A stretch of DNA of 64,000 bases from Ornithinibacillus gellani (GCF_003730295.1 NZ_QTSZ01000037.1:62001-126000); one strand, 5' to 3'. Positions 26,880-37,344 are shown, counted from the first letter of the stretch. Numbers and translations are program-made. Notes: generated from the sequence alone by a model not told the origin.

Positions 26880-26907
26880 AACCCCAGAAGCTACTTCCTT
26901 CTGGGGT
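26880..26907 (-). terminator. Terminator of the aro operon
   Basis: ACCCCAGAAG...CTTCTGGGGT with a 7-base loop, then TTTTAT on the minus strand, directly after the aroA stop. Confidence 0.9.
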
Positions 26908-26915
26908 CATTCGTT

Positions 26916-28205
26916 TTAAGATTGAATACTTGCTAAGTCTTGGAAGAAATTCGGGTATGAAATAGCTGTGGAAGAAATATCATCAATGATAACTTCCTCT
27001 GTTGCAATAAGTCCTGCAACCGCGGCCATCATGACAATTCGATGATCATGATAGGATGAGACTTTACCACCGTGCAGGGTTGTACTTCCTTGAATAATCA
27101 TTCCATCTTCTAAAGTGGTGATGTGTGCACCAAGTGTTGTTAATACATCTGCAACAGCTGCAATCCGATCTGTTTCCTTTACACGAAGTTCTGCAGCATC
27201 GCGGATAATGGTTTCTCCTTTTGCCTGTGTGGCCAATAAGGCAATAACAGGAATTTCATCAATCAATCGAGGGATGATATCCCCTTCTATTATTGTACCT
27301 TGTAACGCTGCATGGTTTATTGTAAGGCGACCAAATTGTTCCCCGGCTTTCTCAGATACTTGATCAATGATCACATTTGCACCCATTGCTTCTAGTACTT
27401 CTAGAATACCGGAACGGGAGAAGTTGATGCCAACTTGTTCTAATACAATGCTACTATGTGGAACAACTGCTCCTGCAGCAAGAAAGAAAGCAGCAGAAGA
27501 TATATCCCCGGGCACATGAACATCGACAGGTTGCAATGCCTGTTTAGCTTTTATGGTTATTTGTTTTTGGTTAATTAATATATCTGCACCAAATGCCTGA
27601 AGCATATTTTCTGTATGGTCACGGGTTAAGGCTTTCTCTGTTATTTTCATTTCACCTTCACTTATTAAGCCCGCTAATAGCAGTGCGGATTTTACTTGTG
27701 CACTTTTGACAGGAAGTTGATAGTCAATTGCTTTCAATTTAGACCCGCGTATTGCTAACGGTAATAAATTACCTTTATCACGACCATCTATATTAGCCCC
27801 CATTTGGCGTAATGGTTCAACGACACGATTCATGGGGCGTTTGGATAAAGAAGAATCTCCGTGGACAACAGTGAAAAAAGGTAGCCCTGCTAGTAATCCA
27901 ATCATCAATCTAGCAGTCGTACCTGAATTTCCAAAATAAATGGGTGTCTCTGGTTCCTGAAGTGCTTCAAGCCCGCCACTTTCAACAAAGACAGTTGTTC
28001 CACTTCTTTGAATATGCACGCCCATTGCTTGAAACGCGGCAATGGTACGTAAGCAATCTTCGCTTTCCAAAAAATTGGTAATGGTTGTTTTTCCTTCTGC
28101 CAGAGCTGCAAAAATAATGGCACGATGTGAAATTGATTTGTCTCCTGGAACCGCAATTGTGCCGGATAGCGGTTTACATATGGACTGAATTATTCCTTCC
28201 TTCAT
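26916..28205 (-). CDS. aroA: 3-phosphoshikimate 1-carboxyvinyltransferase (EPSP synthase)
   Basis: 429 residues. Joins shikimate-3-phosphate with phosphoenolpyruvate. Motifs: PGDKSISHRAIIFAALA (Lys, Ser, Arg for substrate), FGNSGTTARLMIGLL with GNSGTT, LPVKSAQVKSALLLAGL, and RVKETDRI. B. subtilis calls this gene aroE. The sequence GNSGTTARL shows an Ala after the TT, as is common in class II forms. Last gene of the aroC-aroB-aroH-hisC-tyrA-aroA operon. Confidence 0.96.
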   Translation of the reverse strand: MKEGIIQSICKPLSGTIAVPGDKSISHRAIIFAALAEGKTTITNFLESEDCLRTIAAFQAMGVHIQRSGTTVFVESGGLEALQEPETPIYFGNSGTTARLMIGLLAGLPFFTVVHGDSSLSKRPMNRVVEPLRQMGANIDGRDKGNLLPLAIRGSKLKAIDYQLPVKSAQVKSALLLAGLISEGEMKITEKALTRDHTENMLQAFGADILINQKQITIKAKQALQPVDVHVPGDISSAAFFLAAGAVVPHSSIVLEQVGINFSRSGILEVLEAMGANVIIDQVSEKAGEQFGRLTINHAALQGTIIEGDIIPRLIDEIPVIALLATQAKGETIIRDAAELRVKETDRIAAVADVLTTLGAHITTLEDGMIIQGSTTLHGGKVSSYHDHRIVMMAAVAGLIATEEVIIDDISSTAISYPNFFQDLASIQS

Positions 28206-28222
28206 CCACCTTCACTTCCCTC

Positions 28223-29323
28223 TTAGTTTTCAATCATAACTTCATAACCATGGTGTTGGAGTAATGCGTGACTCTTGACTAACTGTTCCTTTGTAGAAAA
28301 TGTTAGACGAAGTGCACCTGTCATTCGTTCGCGTATTTCTAAAATTTGTATATTTACAATACTAATCGCTTCGGTTGCTAATATACCTGTAACAGCAGCT
28401 AGCGCTCCCGGTTGGTCCGTGATATCAACATATAAATCATAGAATGCTGGTATGGCTCCTCTTTCTTGTTGGCCCAAACCATCTCGATATTCTTTCGCTT
28501 GCTCAAGATAAGCGATTGTTTTTTCCTTGTCATTGTATTCTAGTAAACCCCTAAGTGAAACCATTTCCGTAATCCATTCATCCAGCAGTTGCGTCATTTT
28601 TTCCCGGTTATGATAAAAGATATCTTGCCACATTGTTGGATTGCTAGAGGCAATTCGTGTAATATCTCTAAAACCACCTGCTGCTAGTTTTGGTAAATAA
28701 GTATGTGTTTTCTCCCACTTTTTTGCCTGATGTACTAAGGAAGATGCAATGAGGTGCGGGAAATGGGAAACAACCCCAGTCATTTCATCATGTTCATTCG
28801 GTTGCAGTACAACGAAATTACTTTTTAACGGTGCCAATAATTCCTTCATCTGCTGTAAAATCACATCTTGACAATTATGAGTTGGAGTAAGCACGTAAAT
28901 GGCGTTTTCAAATAAATGGGCTTTTGCTGCTTGTACACCCTTTTTATGCGAACCAGCCATTGGATGTCCACCGATGAAAGTGATTTTTTCGTTTGTCAGG
29001 CTATTTGCAGTAGCCAAAATGGAGCTTTTCACAGATGCAACATCAGATACGATGACTTGCTTATCTAGTGTTAACTCATTAAGTTCTCCCAGTAACCGAA
29101 TGGTTGCAGAAATGGGAGCTGCTAAAAAAAGAACATCAGCTTGCTTGGCAGCCTCGGGAAAATTGGTGGTAGCTTCATGAATGATATGATGTTGAATCGC
29201 ATAATCAAGCGATGCTTCATTCGTATCATATCCAATTATATAATTTTGGTCAGATTGGATTAACCCTTTTGCAATGGAACCGCCAATTAGTCCCAGCCCC
29301 GCAATAACGATCGTCTGTTTCAC
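28223..29323 (-). CDS. tyrA: Prephenate dehydrogenase
   Basis: 366 residues. NAD-dependent oxidation of prephenate on the way to tyrosine. Rossmann start IAGLGLIGGSIAKGL, then GGHPMAGSHKKGVQAA and RDITRIASSNPTMWQDI of the dehydrogenase, and a C-terminal ACT domain (about 295-366: VDITDQPGALAAVTGILA) probably for feedback by tyrosine. Its ATG overlaps the hisC TGA by four bases. Confidence 0.96.
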   Translation of the reverse strand: MKQTIVIAGLGLIGGSIAKGLIQSDQNYIIGYDTNEASLDYAIQHHIIHEATTNFPEAAKQADVLFLAAPISATIRLLGELNELTLDKQVIVSDVASVKSSILATANSLTNEKITFIGGHPMAGSHKKGVQAAKAHLFENAIYVLTPTHNCQDVILQQMKELLAPLKSNFVVLQPNEHDEMTGVVSHFPHLIASSLVHQAKKWEKTHTYLPKLAAGGFRDITRIASSNPTMWQDIFYHNREKMTQLLDEWITEMVSLRGLLEYNDKEKTIAYLEQAKEYRDGLGQQERGAIPAFYDLYVDITDQPGALAAVTGILATEAISIVNIQILEIRERMTGALRLTFSTKEQLVKSHALLQHHGYEVMIEN

Positions 29324-30426
29324 AATGTTGTCTCCTCAAAAATTTGTTCATGTAATAAAGTTAGCAACTGTTGAAGTTGTTTCATATCATCTGCTGTGCC
29401 AATGGTAACCCGAATTGTATTTGGATATCCTAACAATTCGCCCGGACGGACGATAAAGCCACGTTCCAAAAGAAATTGAAATGTGTCCATCCCACTTATT
29501 GGGGTCGACACCAGTAAAAAGTTTGTATGGGATTCAAAATATTTCCAGCCGAGCTTTGTTAAAAACTGCTCAAACGATTCTTTTGTTTCTTTATTTAATT
29601 TTACAGTTTTATCAATGAATGATGTATCCTTCAAGGCAACCATTGCAGCCTTTTGGGAAAGGCTTGTTGTATTAAAAGGAGGTCTGGCAATATTAATCTT
29701 GTCAGCAATTTCTTTTTTTGCAATACCATAACCGACGCGGAACCCTGCAAGACCATATGCTTTCGAAAAAGTTCTAAGCACAATTAAATTGTCATATTGA
29801 TTTAATAGTTCAATAGCCTGAACATCATAATTTGTTGAAACAAATTCTATATATGCTTCATCTAAAACAACTAATGTGTCTTTCGGGCAAGTATCCATAA
29901 AATGAATTAGTGATTTACGATCTATTAATGTTCCAGTAGGGTTATCTGGTGAGCATAGCCAAACAACAGCTGTTTGTTTATCGATAGCGTGTAGCATACC
30001 ATTCAGATCATGCTTCCCGGAAATAGTTGGTACTTCCCGAATTTCAACACCTTCAATTAAAGCATTATGACGATATTGTGGAAAGGTACCTGCTGCCATC
30101 ACCGTATTGGAAGACGGATATAGCATGGAGCGGCATATCATTTGAACAATTTCATCTGATCCACTACCAAATACGAGCTGATCTTGCTCCACTTGTAATC
30201 GATCCGCAACAGCGTGACGCAATTCACCAGCATAACCATCAGGATAGAACTCCATTTCGAAATTCCCTGATGATAACATTTTTTTAACTTCCTCCGAATA
30301 GCCATAAGCATTTTCATTCGAAGCAAGCTTCACGATTCGATCTAATTGATAAAGTTTTTTTACTTCGTCAATTTGCATGCCTTGTTTATAGGGCTTTAAT
30401 TGCTGTAATATCTCTTTTCCAATCAT
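29320..30426 (-). CDS. hisC: Histidinol-phosphate / aromatic aminotransferase
   Basis: 368 residues, fold type I PLP enzyme: LASNENAYG, SPDNPTGT, VVLDEAYIEF, and RTFSKAYGLAGFRVGYG with the PLP-binding Lys. In B. subtilis the equivalent enzyme serves both histidine and tyrosine/phenylalanine synthesis, which its place in the aro operon supports here. It overlaps aroH and tyrA by four bases each. In B. subtilis the trp genes lie between aroH and hisC; here they are absent. Confidence 0.95.
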   Translation of the reverse strand: MIGKEILQQLKPYKQGMQIDEVKKLYQLDRIVKLASNENAYGYSEEVKKMLSSGNFEMEFYPDGYAGELRHAVADRLQVEQDQLVFGSGSDEIVQMICRSMLYPSSNTVMAAGTFPQYRHNALIEGVEIREVPTISGKHDLNGMLHAIDKQTAVVWLCSPDNPTGTLIDRKSLIHFMDTCPKDTLVVLDEAYIEFVSTNYDVQAIELLNQYDNLIVLRTFSKAYGLAGFRVGYGIAKKEIADKINIARPPFNTTSLSQKAAMVALKDTSFIDKTVKLNKETKESFEQFLTKLGWKYFESHTNFLLVSTPISGMDTFQFLLERGFIVRPGELLGYPNTIRVTIGTADDMKQLQQLLTLLHEQIFEETTL

Positions 30427-30803
30427 CGATTATTCACCGCTTTTTCTGTTAAGTCTGGACGGAGCTGAATGGCACCGTGATGAAATATATGTTTTATATC
30501 CTGTTGGTGAACAGTGGTATTGACAACCATCATTACCCGGATACATTTATCTAAACTGTTTGGTACCTCTATTTCTTTCATGCACATAACTGGGACAAAG
30601 GTCCAGTTGGGTAATTGTCGTAAAGCTTTTGCTGGAAATACAGCATTTAAATCAGCAGTTACCGAGATAAATACGTGAGAAATCATATCTGGTGTCACTT
30701 GGTTTTCCGCTACCATTTCTTCGATTAATTCTTTCGTGCGGGTAATCATTTCATCTGCCTGATTATGTTCTACTGTTGTTGCGCCGCGTAATCCGCGTGT
30801 CAT
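30423..30803 (-). CDS. aroH: Chorismate mutase, AroH type
   Basis: 126 residues, the monofunctional trimeric class (B. subtilis AroH about 127). Begins TRGLRGATTVEHNQADEM with Arg7 of the active site; VPVMCMKEIEVPNSLDKCIRVMMVVNT carries the conserved Glu, Cys and Arg. Turns chorismate into prephenate. The end overlaps hisC by four bases. Confidence 0.97.
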   Translation of the reverse strand: MTRGLRGATTVEHNQADEMITRTKELIEEMVAENQVTPDMISHVFISVTADLNAVFPAKALRQLPNWTFVPVMCMKEIEVPNSLDKCIRVMMVVNTTVHQQDIKHIFHHGAIQLRPDLTEKAVNNR

Positions 30804-30859
30804 CTAATCACCTGCTCTCCGTCGAATATATAAAAATATCTGAATTTATTTTTGATAAA

Positions 30860-31939
30860 CTATCTTAGCAAGGACGAATATAAGGATAAAAAGGATTCGA
30901 TATAAACCCGCATATGATGATCATCAATTTTTACAGCCAAAGGCTTCCCTACTTCTTCCAGCAATACCATCTGAATCACTTGATGGCTCGTTTTTTTATC
31001 CTTCTTCATCGTTTGAATGATCTGCTCAACCGACAATGACACCTCCATAATAGGATAATCATTCTGAACCATCCAGTTATAAAAGGCATCCATCGGCAAT
31101 TCACTTGATAAATGTTTTTCACTTACATGTAATGCAAACAATAAACCAATTGCTACTGCTTCACCATGAGTAAGCTTGCCATAGCCAAGCAAAGTTTCCA
31201 ATGCATGACCGAAAGTATGGCCAAGATTAAGATACATACGAATACCGTTTTCTTGTTCATCCTGCTCAACAATATGTCCTTTAATTTGTACACCTTTTTT
31301 CAGATGAGCAATTAAAGCTTCGTTTTGGACTTTTGTAAGCTTTGTTTCAAGCAGTTCTTGGAATAATATTGGATTTGCAATTAATGCTTCCTTCATAATT
31401 TCTGCATAACCAGAACGCCATTCCTTCGTTGGTAAGGTTGACAATGTCTCTACATCATAAATGACCATTTGTGGGGAATAAAAACTACCAATGAGATTTT
31501 TACCAAGTTGGTGATTGATAGCGACTTTTCCGCCCACACTACTATCGTGTGCCAAAATGGTTGTCGGAATTTGAATATAATCTATACCACGTAAAAAAGT
31601 AGCAGCGACAAAGCCGGCCAAATCACCAACAACACCTCCGCCTAATGCTAGAATGAGTGATTTTCGATCCAGACCATTTTGTATGGCTTTCGTTTGTAAT
31701 TGATGATATGCTTCCATATTTTTGGATGCTTCCCCTGCTGGGATAATTTCAGTGAAAATACGGGGATGATCTAGTGATTGTACCAGATCATCTAAGTAAA
31801 TTGCAGCTACATGCTCATCTGTTATAACGAAAACAGATGAATATGATTTTTGTAATAGATCGTTAATCCCATAGCGGATTCCTTCCCCAATATAAATTGG
31901 GTAAGAATGGGTCTGTGACTGAATCATAGTTTTATGCAA
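30860..31939 (-). CDS. aroB: 3-dehydroquinate synthase
   Basis: 359 residues. Makes 3-dehydroquinate from DAHP with NAD and a metal. GGGVVGDLAGFVAATFLRG, IPTTILAHDSSVGGKVAIN, and GHTFGHALE with metal ligands are clear. The likely start is TTG (31937-31939), seven bases after AGGTG at the end of aroC; an ATG at 31927 is the alternative. Directly abuts aroC. Confidence 0.96.
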   Translation of the reverse strand: MHKTMIQSQTHSYPIYIGEGIRYGINDLLQKSYSSVFVITDEHVAAIYLDDLVQSLDHPRIFTEIIPAGEASKNMEAYHQLQTKAIQNGLDRKSLILALGGGVVGDLAGFVAATFLRGIDYIQIPTTILAHDSSVGGKVAINHQLGKNLIGSFYSPQMVIYDVETLSTLPTKEWRSGYAEIMKEALIANPILFQELLETKLTKVQNEALIAHLKKGVQIKGHIVEQDEQENGIRMYLNLGHTFGHALETLLGYGKLTHGEAVAIGLLFALHVSEKHLSSELPMDAFYNWMVQNDYPIMEVSLSVEQIIQTMKKDKKTSHQVIQMVLLEEVGKPLAVKIDDHHMRVYIESFLSLYSSLLR

Positions 31940-33106
31940 TTAAAAACACCTGATTTCATTACGGTAGTCATCCATTGCTTGCTTTAATACTGGGAATTGA
32001 TCACTTGGGAATTGTTCTGTAATCGCTTTTGCGATTTCGAATGCAACTACATGCTCCATCACGACAGCTGCAGCTGGTACAGCGCAGGAATCAGATCGCT
32101 CGATGCTGGCTTGGAACGGTTCCTTCGTTTCAATGTCCACACTTTGTAATGGTTTATATAAAGTTGGTATGGGTTTCATAACCCCTTTTACGACAATTGG
32201 CATCCCAGTTGTCATACCACCCTCGAATCCACCTAATCGATTGGTTTTTCGGTAGTATCCTTTCTCTTCTGACCACGCAATTTCGTCATGTACTTCACTT
32301 CCATTACGTCTAGCTGCTTCAAAGCCAATGCCAATCTCTACACCTTTATAAGCATTAATACTCATAACTGCTCCAGCAATTTTACTATCTAACTTTCGAT
32401 CAAAATGTACGTAAGATCCTAGCCCGGCTGGGACTCCTTCTACATAAACTTCTGTGACACCACCAATTGAATCGCCATCTTTTTTCGCTTGATCAATCGC
32501 ATCCATCATTTGCTGTTCAACAGATTTATCGAGTGTTCGCACGGGTGAAGCTCTTGATATATCAATTCGTTCTTCCATAGATAATGATTCATTTTCAGCA
32601 GCATGTATTCCGGCAATTTCTTTTACATAACCGCAAATTTCAATTCCGAGCTGTTTCAGTAATGATTTAGCAACAGCGCCAGCAGCTACTCTGGCAGCGG
32701 TTTCTCTTGCAGAGGAACGTTCCAGTACGTTTCTCATGTCACGGTGCCCATATTTTAATGCTCCATTTAAATCAGCATGGCCAGGTCTCGGTCTAGATAC
32801 AATTCTGCGTAGCTTCGTGTCCTCAGGAATTGGATCTTCCCCCATTATATCTGTCCAATGTTTGAAATCATCATTACTTATCACTAAAGTAATTGGGGAA
32901 CCTAACGTATAGCCATGTCTTACACCGCTTGCAATATCGACGAGATCCTTTTCAATTTGCATACGTTTTCCGCGTCCATGCCCTTTTTGACGCTCCAGTA
33001 ATGAATCGTCAATATCTTCTTTCAATAAAGGCATATTTGCGGGTACACCTTCAATAATTGTAGTAAGTTGTTTGCCGTGTGATTCTCCTGCAGTTAAGTA
33101 GCGCAT
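31940..33106 (-). CDS. aroC: Chorismate synthase
   Basis: 388 residues (B. subtilis AroF 390). FMN-dependent final step to chorismate. [22 protein letters not shown] at the N-terminus (shown here in family terms), [31 protein letters not shown] and [17 protein letters not shown] regions are strongly conserved. First gene of the aromatic operon, after a stop-gap terminator behind cheR. Confidence 0.96.
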   Translation of the reverse strand: MRYLTAGESHGKQLTTIIEGVPANMPLLKEDIDDSLLERQKGHGRGKRMQIEKDLVDIASGVRHGYTLGSPITLVISNDDFKHWTDIMGEDPIPEDTKLRRIVSRPRPGHADLNGALKYGHRDMRNVLERSSARETAARVAAGAVAKSLLKQLGIEICGYVKEIAGIHAAENESLSMEERIDISRASPVRTLDKSVEQQMMDAIDQAKKDGDSIGGVTEVYVEGVPAGLGSYVHFDRKLDSKIAGAVMSINAYKGVEIGIGFEAARRNGSEVHDEIAWSEEKGYYRKTNRLGGFEGGMTTGMPIVVKGVMKPIPTLYKPLQSVDIETKEPFQASIERSDSCAVPAAAVVMEHVVAFEIAKAITEQFPSDQFPVLKQAMDDYRNEIRCF

Positions 33107-33135
33107 TTTTCTCCCCCTAAATATAATTGTTTATT

Positions 33136-33144
33136 ACTATATCA
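33136..33144 (-). promoter_or_regulatory. Extended -10 promoter candidate for the aro operon
   Basis: TG-A-TATAGT on the minus strand about 30 bases before aroC; no convincing -35. Confidence 0.4.
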
Positions 33145-33198
33145 CATCTGATTTTACTTTTGTTATTATTCTTTTAATTAATCTGGATAATCTGAGAT

Positions 33199-33233
33199 TA
33201 AAAAAACTTCTATCAGAGATGCTTGATAGAAGT
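33199..33233 (-). terminator. Terminator after cheR
   Basis: ACTTCTATCA...TGATAGAAGT, 8-base loop, then T7 on the minus strand. Directly after the cheR stop. Confidence 0.9.
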
Positions 33234-33242
33234 AAGCGCATA

Positions 33243-34016
33243 CTATTTTTTTTGATAGAAAAATGTTTCTGTCAGTTTAAATCGATATGTTTCTGGGTGG
33301 AATATTTGTTCTGTGCTTCCAACAAATAGTACACCCTCATCAACTAATGCTTGGCTAAAATGCTGATAAATACTTTTTTTGGCTTGTTCTGTAAAGTATA
33401 TAAGAACATTTCTGCAAATTATAATATGCTGTTGACTTGGATATGTATCTGCTAATAGATTGTGTCTTTTAAAGACAATTTCTTTTTTTAACGCTGGATC
33501 AATCGTATATAGCCCATTTTTTTCATTAAAATATTTTTTCTTCCAGGCTTCTGGCAGCTCTTTTAATGCTTGTTCCCGATAAATCCCCTGCTTTGCTTTT
33601 TCAAGCACACCTTCATCCAGGTCTGTTGCGATAATGCGAAAGGAAACTTGCGGAAAGTGTTCTCGCATAAGCATTGCTATACTGTATGGTTCTTCACCTG
33701 TTGAACAAGCTGCACTCCAAATTGAGATGCTCGTATGTTGTTTGACAATCGCAGGAAGGATATCATTCTTCAATACTTCCCAACGTTTGGGATTTCGATA
33801 GAACTCTGAAACATTAATAGTTAGTCGGTCAATAAATTCATTCATTAAAATTGGGTTATTCTCTAACCCTAAAAAGTACGCTTGGAAGCTGTGAAAACCC
33901 CGCTTATCCCGTAAGGAAGTTAAACGACGTTTCATTTGTGCCTCTTTGTATAGGGAAAGATCAATTCCTAGCTTCTGTTTCACTTTAGAAATAAAATCTG
34001 CATACTCTACTGGCAT
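33243..34016 (-). CDS. cheR: Chemotaxis protein methyltransferase CheR
   Basis: 257 residues. S-adenosylmethionine-dependent methylation of glutamates in chemoreceptors. N-terminal helical CheR_N part (about 1-75), then the methyltransferase: IWSAACSTGEEPYSIAML (SAM loop), ATDLDEGVLEKAKQG, and CRNVLIYFTEQ. Located between ndk and aroC, as in B. subtilis. Implies a motile cell. Confidence 0.96.
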   Translation of the reverse strand: MPVEYADFISKVKQKLGIDLSLYKEAQMKRRLTSLRDKRGFHSFQAYFLGLENNPILMNEFIDRLTINVSEFYRNPKRWEVLKNDILPAIVKQHTSISIWSAACSTGEEPYSIAMLMREHFPQVSFRIIATDLDEGVLEKAKQGIYREQALKELPEAWKKKYFNEKNGLYTIDPALKKEIVFKRHNLLADTYPSQQHIIICRNVLIYFTEQAKKSIYQHFSQALVDEGVLFVGSTEQIFHPETYRFKLTETFFYQKK

Positions 34017-34049
34017 TGTCCTACCTCTTTTACATATGTAGATGAAAAA

Positions 34050-34076
34050 ATGCCCCCGTTCTAACGGAGGCGGTTA
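34050..34076 (-). terminator. Terminator after ndk
   Basis: GCCTCCGTT...AACGGGGGC stem (one mismatch) with a short loop, then ATTTTTTC on the minus strand. Confidence 0.85.
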
Positions 34077-34080
34077 TGAT

Positions 34081-34527
34081 TTAATAAATCCAAGCTGTGT
34101 CTTGCTTCTCATAGGAAATTAATTCTTCCGGTTGGAAAAATAGACCAATTTCTCTTTCTGCACTTTCAGCTGAATCCGAACCATGAATAACGTTCTTTCC
34201 AACTGTTACACCGAAATCACCACGAATTGTTCCTGTAGCGGCTTCAGATGGATTCGTACTACCCATCATATTACGTGCAGTCTTTATCACGTTCTCACCT
34301 TCCCATACCATTGCAAATACTGGTCCGGAAGTAATAAAGTCAACCAATTCACCGAAGAATGGGCGTTCTTTATGTTCACCATAATGTTCCTTCGCCAATT
34401 CATCAGAAATTTGCATTAGCTTTGCGCCAGCTAATTTAAAGCCTTTAGACTCGAAACGATTTGTGATTTCTCCAATCAAATTACGTTGTACACCGTCTGG
34501 TTTTACCATTAAGAATGTTTTTTCCAT
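34081..34527 (-). CDS. ndk: Nucleoside diphosphate kinase
   Basis: 148 residues. Balances nucleoside triphosphate pools through a phospho-histidine. [19 protein letters not shown] at the N-terminus and [16 protein letters not shown] with the catalytic His115. Between hepT and cheR, as in B. subtilis. Confidence 0.98.
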   Translation of the reverse strand: MEKTFLMVKPDGVQRNLIGEITNRFESKGFKLAGAKLMQISDELAKEHYGEHKERPFFGELVDFITSGPVFAMVWEGENVIKTARNMMGSTNPSEAATGTIRGDFGVTVGKNVIHGSDSAESAEREIGLFFQPEELISYEKQDTAWIY

Positions 34528-34612
34528 ATTTACACCTCTTTGATTATGTATTGTTCATCAAATATGCAACCTTTTTGATTTTACCAAATTACCTTAAAAA
34601 TAACAATCATTG

Positions 34613-35584
34613 CTACATTCTTCTCTTGCCAATATACATCGCGATCTGCTGAAGTGTAGCCTTTGGTTTGCTATTTGGAAATGGTTCAATGGCTGCCATT
34701 GCTTTTTGCAAATAGCGGTCACTCATTTGATAGGATTTTTCAATTGCTTTTAATTCTTTTAAATGCGTAATTAAATCGGTAAGCTCCCCAGCATTTATTT
34801 TATTCGGATGCTTAAATAAATTACTCAGCCTTTGCTCAAATGCTTTGTCTTCCCGTGCAATTAGTATTGGCAGTGTGATATTACCTTGGATTAAATCATT
34901 TCCTGCTGGTTTCCCCAGTTGTTTTTCGGAAGAAGTAAAATCTAGAATATCATCAATAATTTGATACGACATGCCAATAAAATAGCCATATCGATACAGC
35001 ATGTGTACCTCATAATCAGGTAGTCCAGCAGAAATCGCACCTAATTTACAGCTGGTAGCGATTAATAATGCTGTTTTTCGCTTTATTCGACGTAAATATA
35101 CCCGTAGATTCTGTCTTAAGTCATATTTATCTTTAATCTGTTCTATCTCACCTATGCAGACCTCTACAATCGCTTTTGACAGCGTATCATGTATGGCAGG
35201 CTCTTTGATCTCAGCGATGTTCTCTAGTGCTCTTGCCAGAATATAATCACCAGTATACATCGCCACCCGATTATCATATTGATGGCGAATGGTGAGTTCT
35301 CCTCTGCGTAGCTCAGCATCATCAATTACATCATCATGAACAAGTGTTGCCATATGGATGAGTTCTAAGGAAACTGCAATTGAATTGACCTTCTCTCGAT
35401 TAAAGTCACCGAATTGTCCAGAGAGCAAAACAAAAACAGGACGAATTCGTTTTCCTCCTGCCTTTAATAACTGCGTCGAAGCATTTCGCAGAACAGGGTG
35501 CTCTGCTTGAATAACCTGCTGCAAGGCTGTTTCAATTATTTCCAAGTCTTTTTTTAAATACGTATATGTTTTTGCTAGTTTCAT
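34613..35584 (-). CDS. hepT: Heptaprenyl diphosphate synthase component II
   Basis: 323 residues from the ATG at 35582-35584 after AAGGTGA. Trans-prenyltransferase that builds the menaquinone side chain, working with HepS. First Asp-rich motif LVHDDVIDDAELRRG, second IIDDILDF, plus GGKRIRP for the diphosphate. In B. subtilis hepS, menG and hepT form one cluster, as here. Confidence 0.95.
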   Translation of the reverse strand: MKLAKTYTYLKKDLEIIETALQQVIQAEHPVLRNASTQLLKAGGKRIRPVFVLLSGQFGDFNREKVNSIAVSLELIHMATLVHDDVIDDAELRRGELTIRHQYDNRVAMYTGDYILARALENIAEIKEPAIHDTLSKAIVEVCIGEIEQIKDKYDLRQNLRVYLRRIKRKTALLIATSCKLGAISAGLPDYEVHMLYRYGYFIGMSYQIIDDILDFTSSEKQLGKPAGNDLIQGNITLPILIAREDKAFEQRLSNLFKHPNKINAGELTDLITHLKELKAIEKSYQMSDRYLQKAMAAIEPFPNSKPKATLQQIAMYIGKRRM

Positions 35585-35787
35585 GCAGTTCACCTTTTTT
35601 ATTACGTGTTCAAAAACTCCATACAAATGCACATCCTAGTCTGCTTCTGAAGAAATAATAAATAATGCGGTCACATGTACAAATAAGAGTAGGCTGACAG
35701 TCCCTGATCATGGATAGATGAAAGGACTGCAGAGCATTTAAGCAATTCATTATTTTTAAACCCGTATATAATTTCTTTTCATGATTC
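35585..35787 (-). other. Intergenic region between menG and hepT
   Basis: About 200 bases where B. subtilis has little spacing. It holds an imperfect hairpin (CAGTCC...GGGACTG, about 20-base loop, near 35700-35735) and no coding sequence I can support. No clear terminator or promoter was found. Confidence 0.4.
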
Positions 35788-36495
35788 CTATTGTTTATAT
35801 CCCATATGCATTGCAGCAACACCCAGGGTATACGATTTGACATCTACCTGCTGAAATCCTGCTTCTAAAAACATGTTTTTCAGTTGATGCTTATCAGGAA
35901 ATTCTTTTGCAGATTCATGTAGCCATGCATACTCTGAATAGCTTTTGGCAAATAGTTTTCCAAAAAAAGGCATGACAAATCGAAAATATAAATAATATCC
36001 TTGTCTGAAGCCAATAAGCGTTGGTTGGGATGTTTCCAAACACACCACTTTTCCACCCGGCTTTACAACACGATACATTTCTTTTAAGACCGTCATATAG
36101 TCAGGTACATTTCTAAGTCCGAACCCAATTGTAACGTAGTCAAATTGGTTATCTTCAAATGGTAGTTCCATTGCGTTACCATGCATGAAACGAAGCTGCT
36201 TTACATGCATATGTTGCTGTTTTCCTTCTGCTACACTAAGCATATTTTTGCTGAAATCCAGACCAATAACACTACCAGTCTCGCCAGTAGCTTCTGCAAG
36301 TGAAAAAGACCAGTCTCCTGTTCCACAGCAAACATCTAATGCTTTAGCACCCTTTTGGACTTGCATACGCTTCATGACGTCTTTTCTCCATGCTTTATGT
36401 CTTTGGAAGGAGATAATAGAATTCATCGAATCATAATCGTCATATATTTTTTCGAACACGTGATGCACGCGTTCTTCTTTTGATTGCTCCGACAT
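35788..36495 (-). CDS. menG: Demethylmenaquinone methyltransferase
   Basis: 235 residues, UbiE/MenG family. Last step of menaquinone synthesis. [17 protein letters not shown] is the SAM-binding loop, followed by [12 protein letters not shown] and [13 protein letters not shown], all family signatures. Five bases after hepS, so probably cotranscribed. Menaquinone made here feeds the QcrABC complex. Confidence 0.96.
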   Translation of the reverse strand: MSEQSKEERVHHVFEKIYDDYDSMNSIISFQRHKAWRKDVMKRMQVQKGAKALDVCCGTGDWSFSLAEATGETGSVIGLDFSKNMLSVAEGKQQHMHVKQLRFMHGNAMELPFEDNQFDYVTIGFGLRNVPDYMTVLKEMYRVVKPGGKVVCLETSQPTLIGFRQGYYLYFRFVMPFFGKLFAKSYSEYAWLHESAKEFPDKHQLKNMFLEAGFQQVDVKSYTLGVAAMHMGYKQ

Positions 36496-36499
36496 CGTT

Positions 36500-37234
36500 T
36501 TACCCTTCTCCCAGTTTAATAGCTTTTAGTTGTTGGCTGAAATAAGCCTTTATTTTTATGAAGTTTGATGGCAGTGAGGTTAATTCCAAATCTGCATCCT
36601 TCATGAGTGAATCCAAGTATTCCTGACGCTTATAGGCAGGTTCATCAACGATGGGGTGAACACTGTTTTCTAATGGGTGATTCGCTTTCCAAAGTAAAGC
36701 TACTTTTTCAGCAAAATCATTCATCTCTGTAAAACCAACAAATTCAGCTACATGTATGATAAGTAATGATTCCATACGCTTTAACATCTCAAATAACTCT
36801 AAAGGAGATTGATATTCTTTAAAATAGACATGCATTTTCAATTCATTGATTTTTTTAATGGCTGATGCCAATGTTTGAATCAGTTTAAAGTCTCTTGTCT
36901 CTGATAATAATAAATAATACAAACCACTATAATAATCGCCTGCAAGTACAGTCAATTGATTGGTTACTGCTTCCGGAGAATGCTCGGAAAGATTTGGATC
37001 ATCAACGACTTGATCATGCGCATCCAATGCTATTTGAATAAGCATCGTCGTCGTAACAATCGTTTCTAATCTGCTTTCCGGGACATGAGCCTGTTTTAAA
37101 ATAGAATACAATATAAATAACGTATAATCATTAATTTCAGGAGTTTGGACAAACTGATTTAAATATGTATGTTTCATCCGATTTTCTATTATATTTTTTA
37201 GATGATTGATTTCTCTATTTAATTCTTGCAACAT
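36500..37234 (-). CDS. hepS: Heptaprenyl diphosphate synthase component I
   Basis: 244 residues from the ATG at 37232-37234 with AAAGGTG just upstream. Non-catalytic partner of HepT, all helical. Recognised by HDQVVDDPN-type region ([12 protein letters not shown]) and by position upstream of menG. It confers chain-length activity to the heterodimer. Confidence 0.92.
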   Translation of the reverse strand: MLQELNREINHLKNIIENRMKHTYLNQFVQTPEINDYTLFILYSILKQAHVPESRLETIVTTTMLIQIALDAHDQVVDDPNLSEHSPEAVTNQLTVLAGDYYSGLYYLLLSETRDFKLIQTLASAIKKINELKMHVYFKEYQSPLELFEMLKRMESLLIIHVAEFVGFTEMNDFAEKVALLWKANHPLENSVHPIVDEPAYKRQEYLDSLMKDADLELTSLPSNFIKIKAYFSQQLKAIKLGEG

Positions 37235-37273
37235 AATCACCTTTGCTCTATTCGTATTCCGTTATGCTTTGTT

Positions 37274-37282
37274 ATTATAACA
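37274..37282 (-). promoter_or_regulatory. Extended -10 promoter candidate for hepS-menG
   Basis: TG-T-TATAAT on the minus strand, about 40 bases before hepS; the -35 is not recognisable. Confidence 0.45.
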
Positions 37283-37344
37283 TAGATAGGTGTAGCAGGA
37301 TATGACGGAAAGCTGGAAAAAAAGACCGCAGAACAAATAAGTGA

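Noticed and set aside
35610-35843. 77-codon minus-strand ORF between menG and hepT
   Set aside because: It overlaps the end of menG in another frame, has no ribosome-binding site and no family resemblance.
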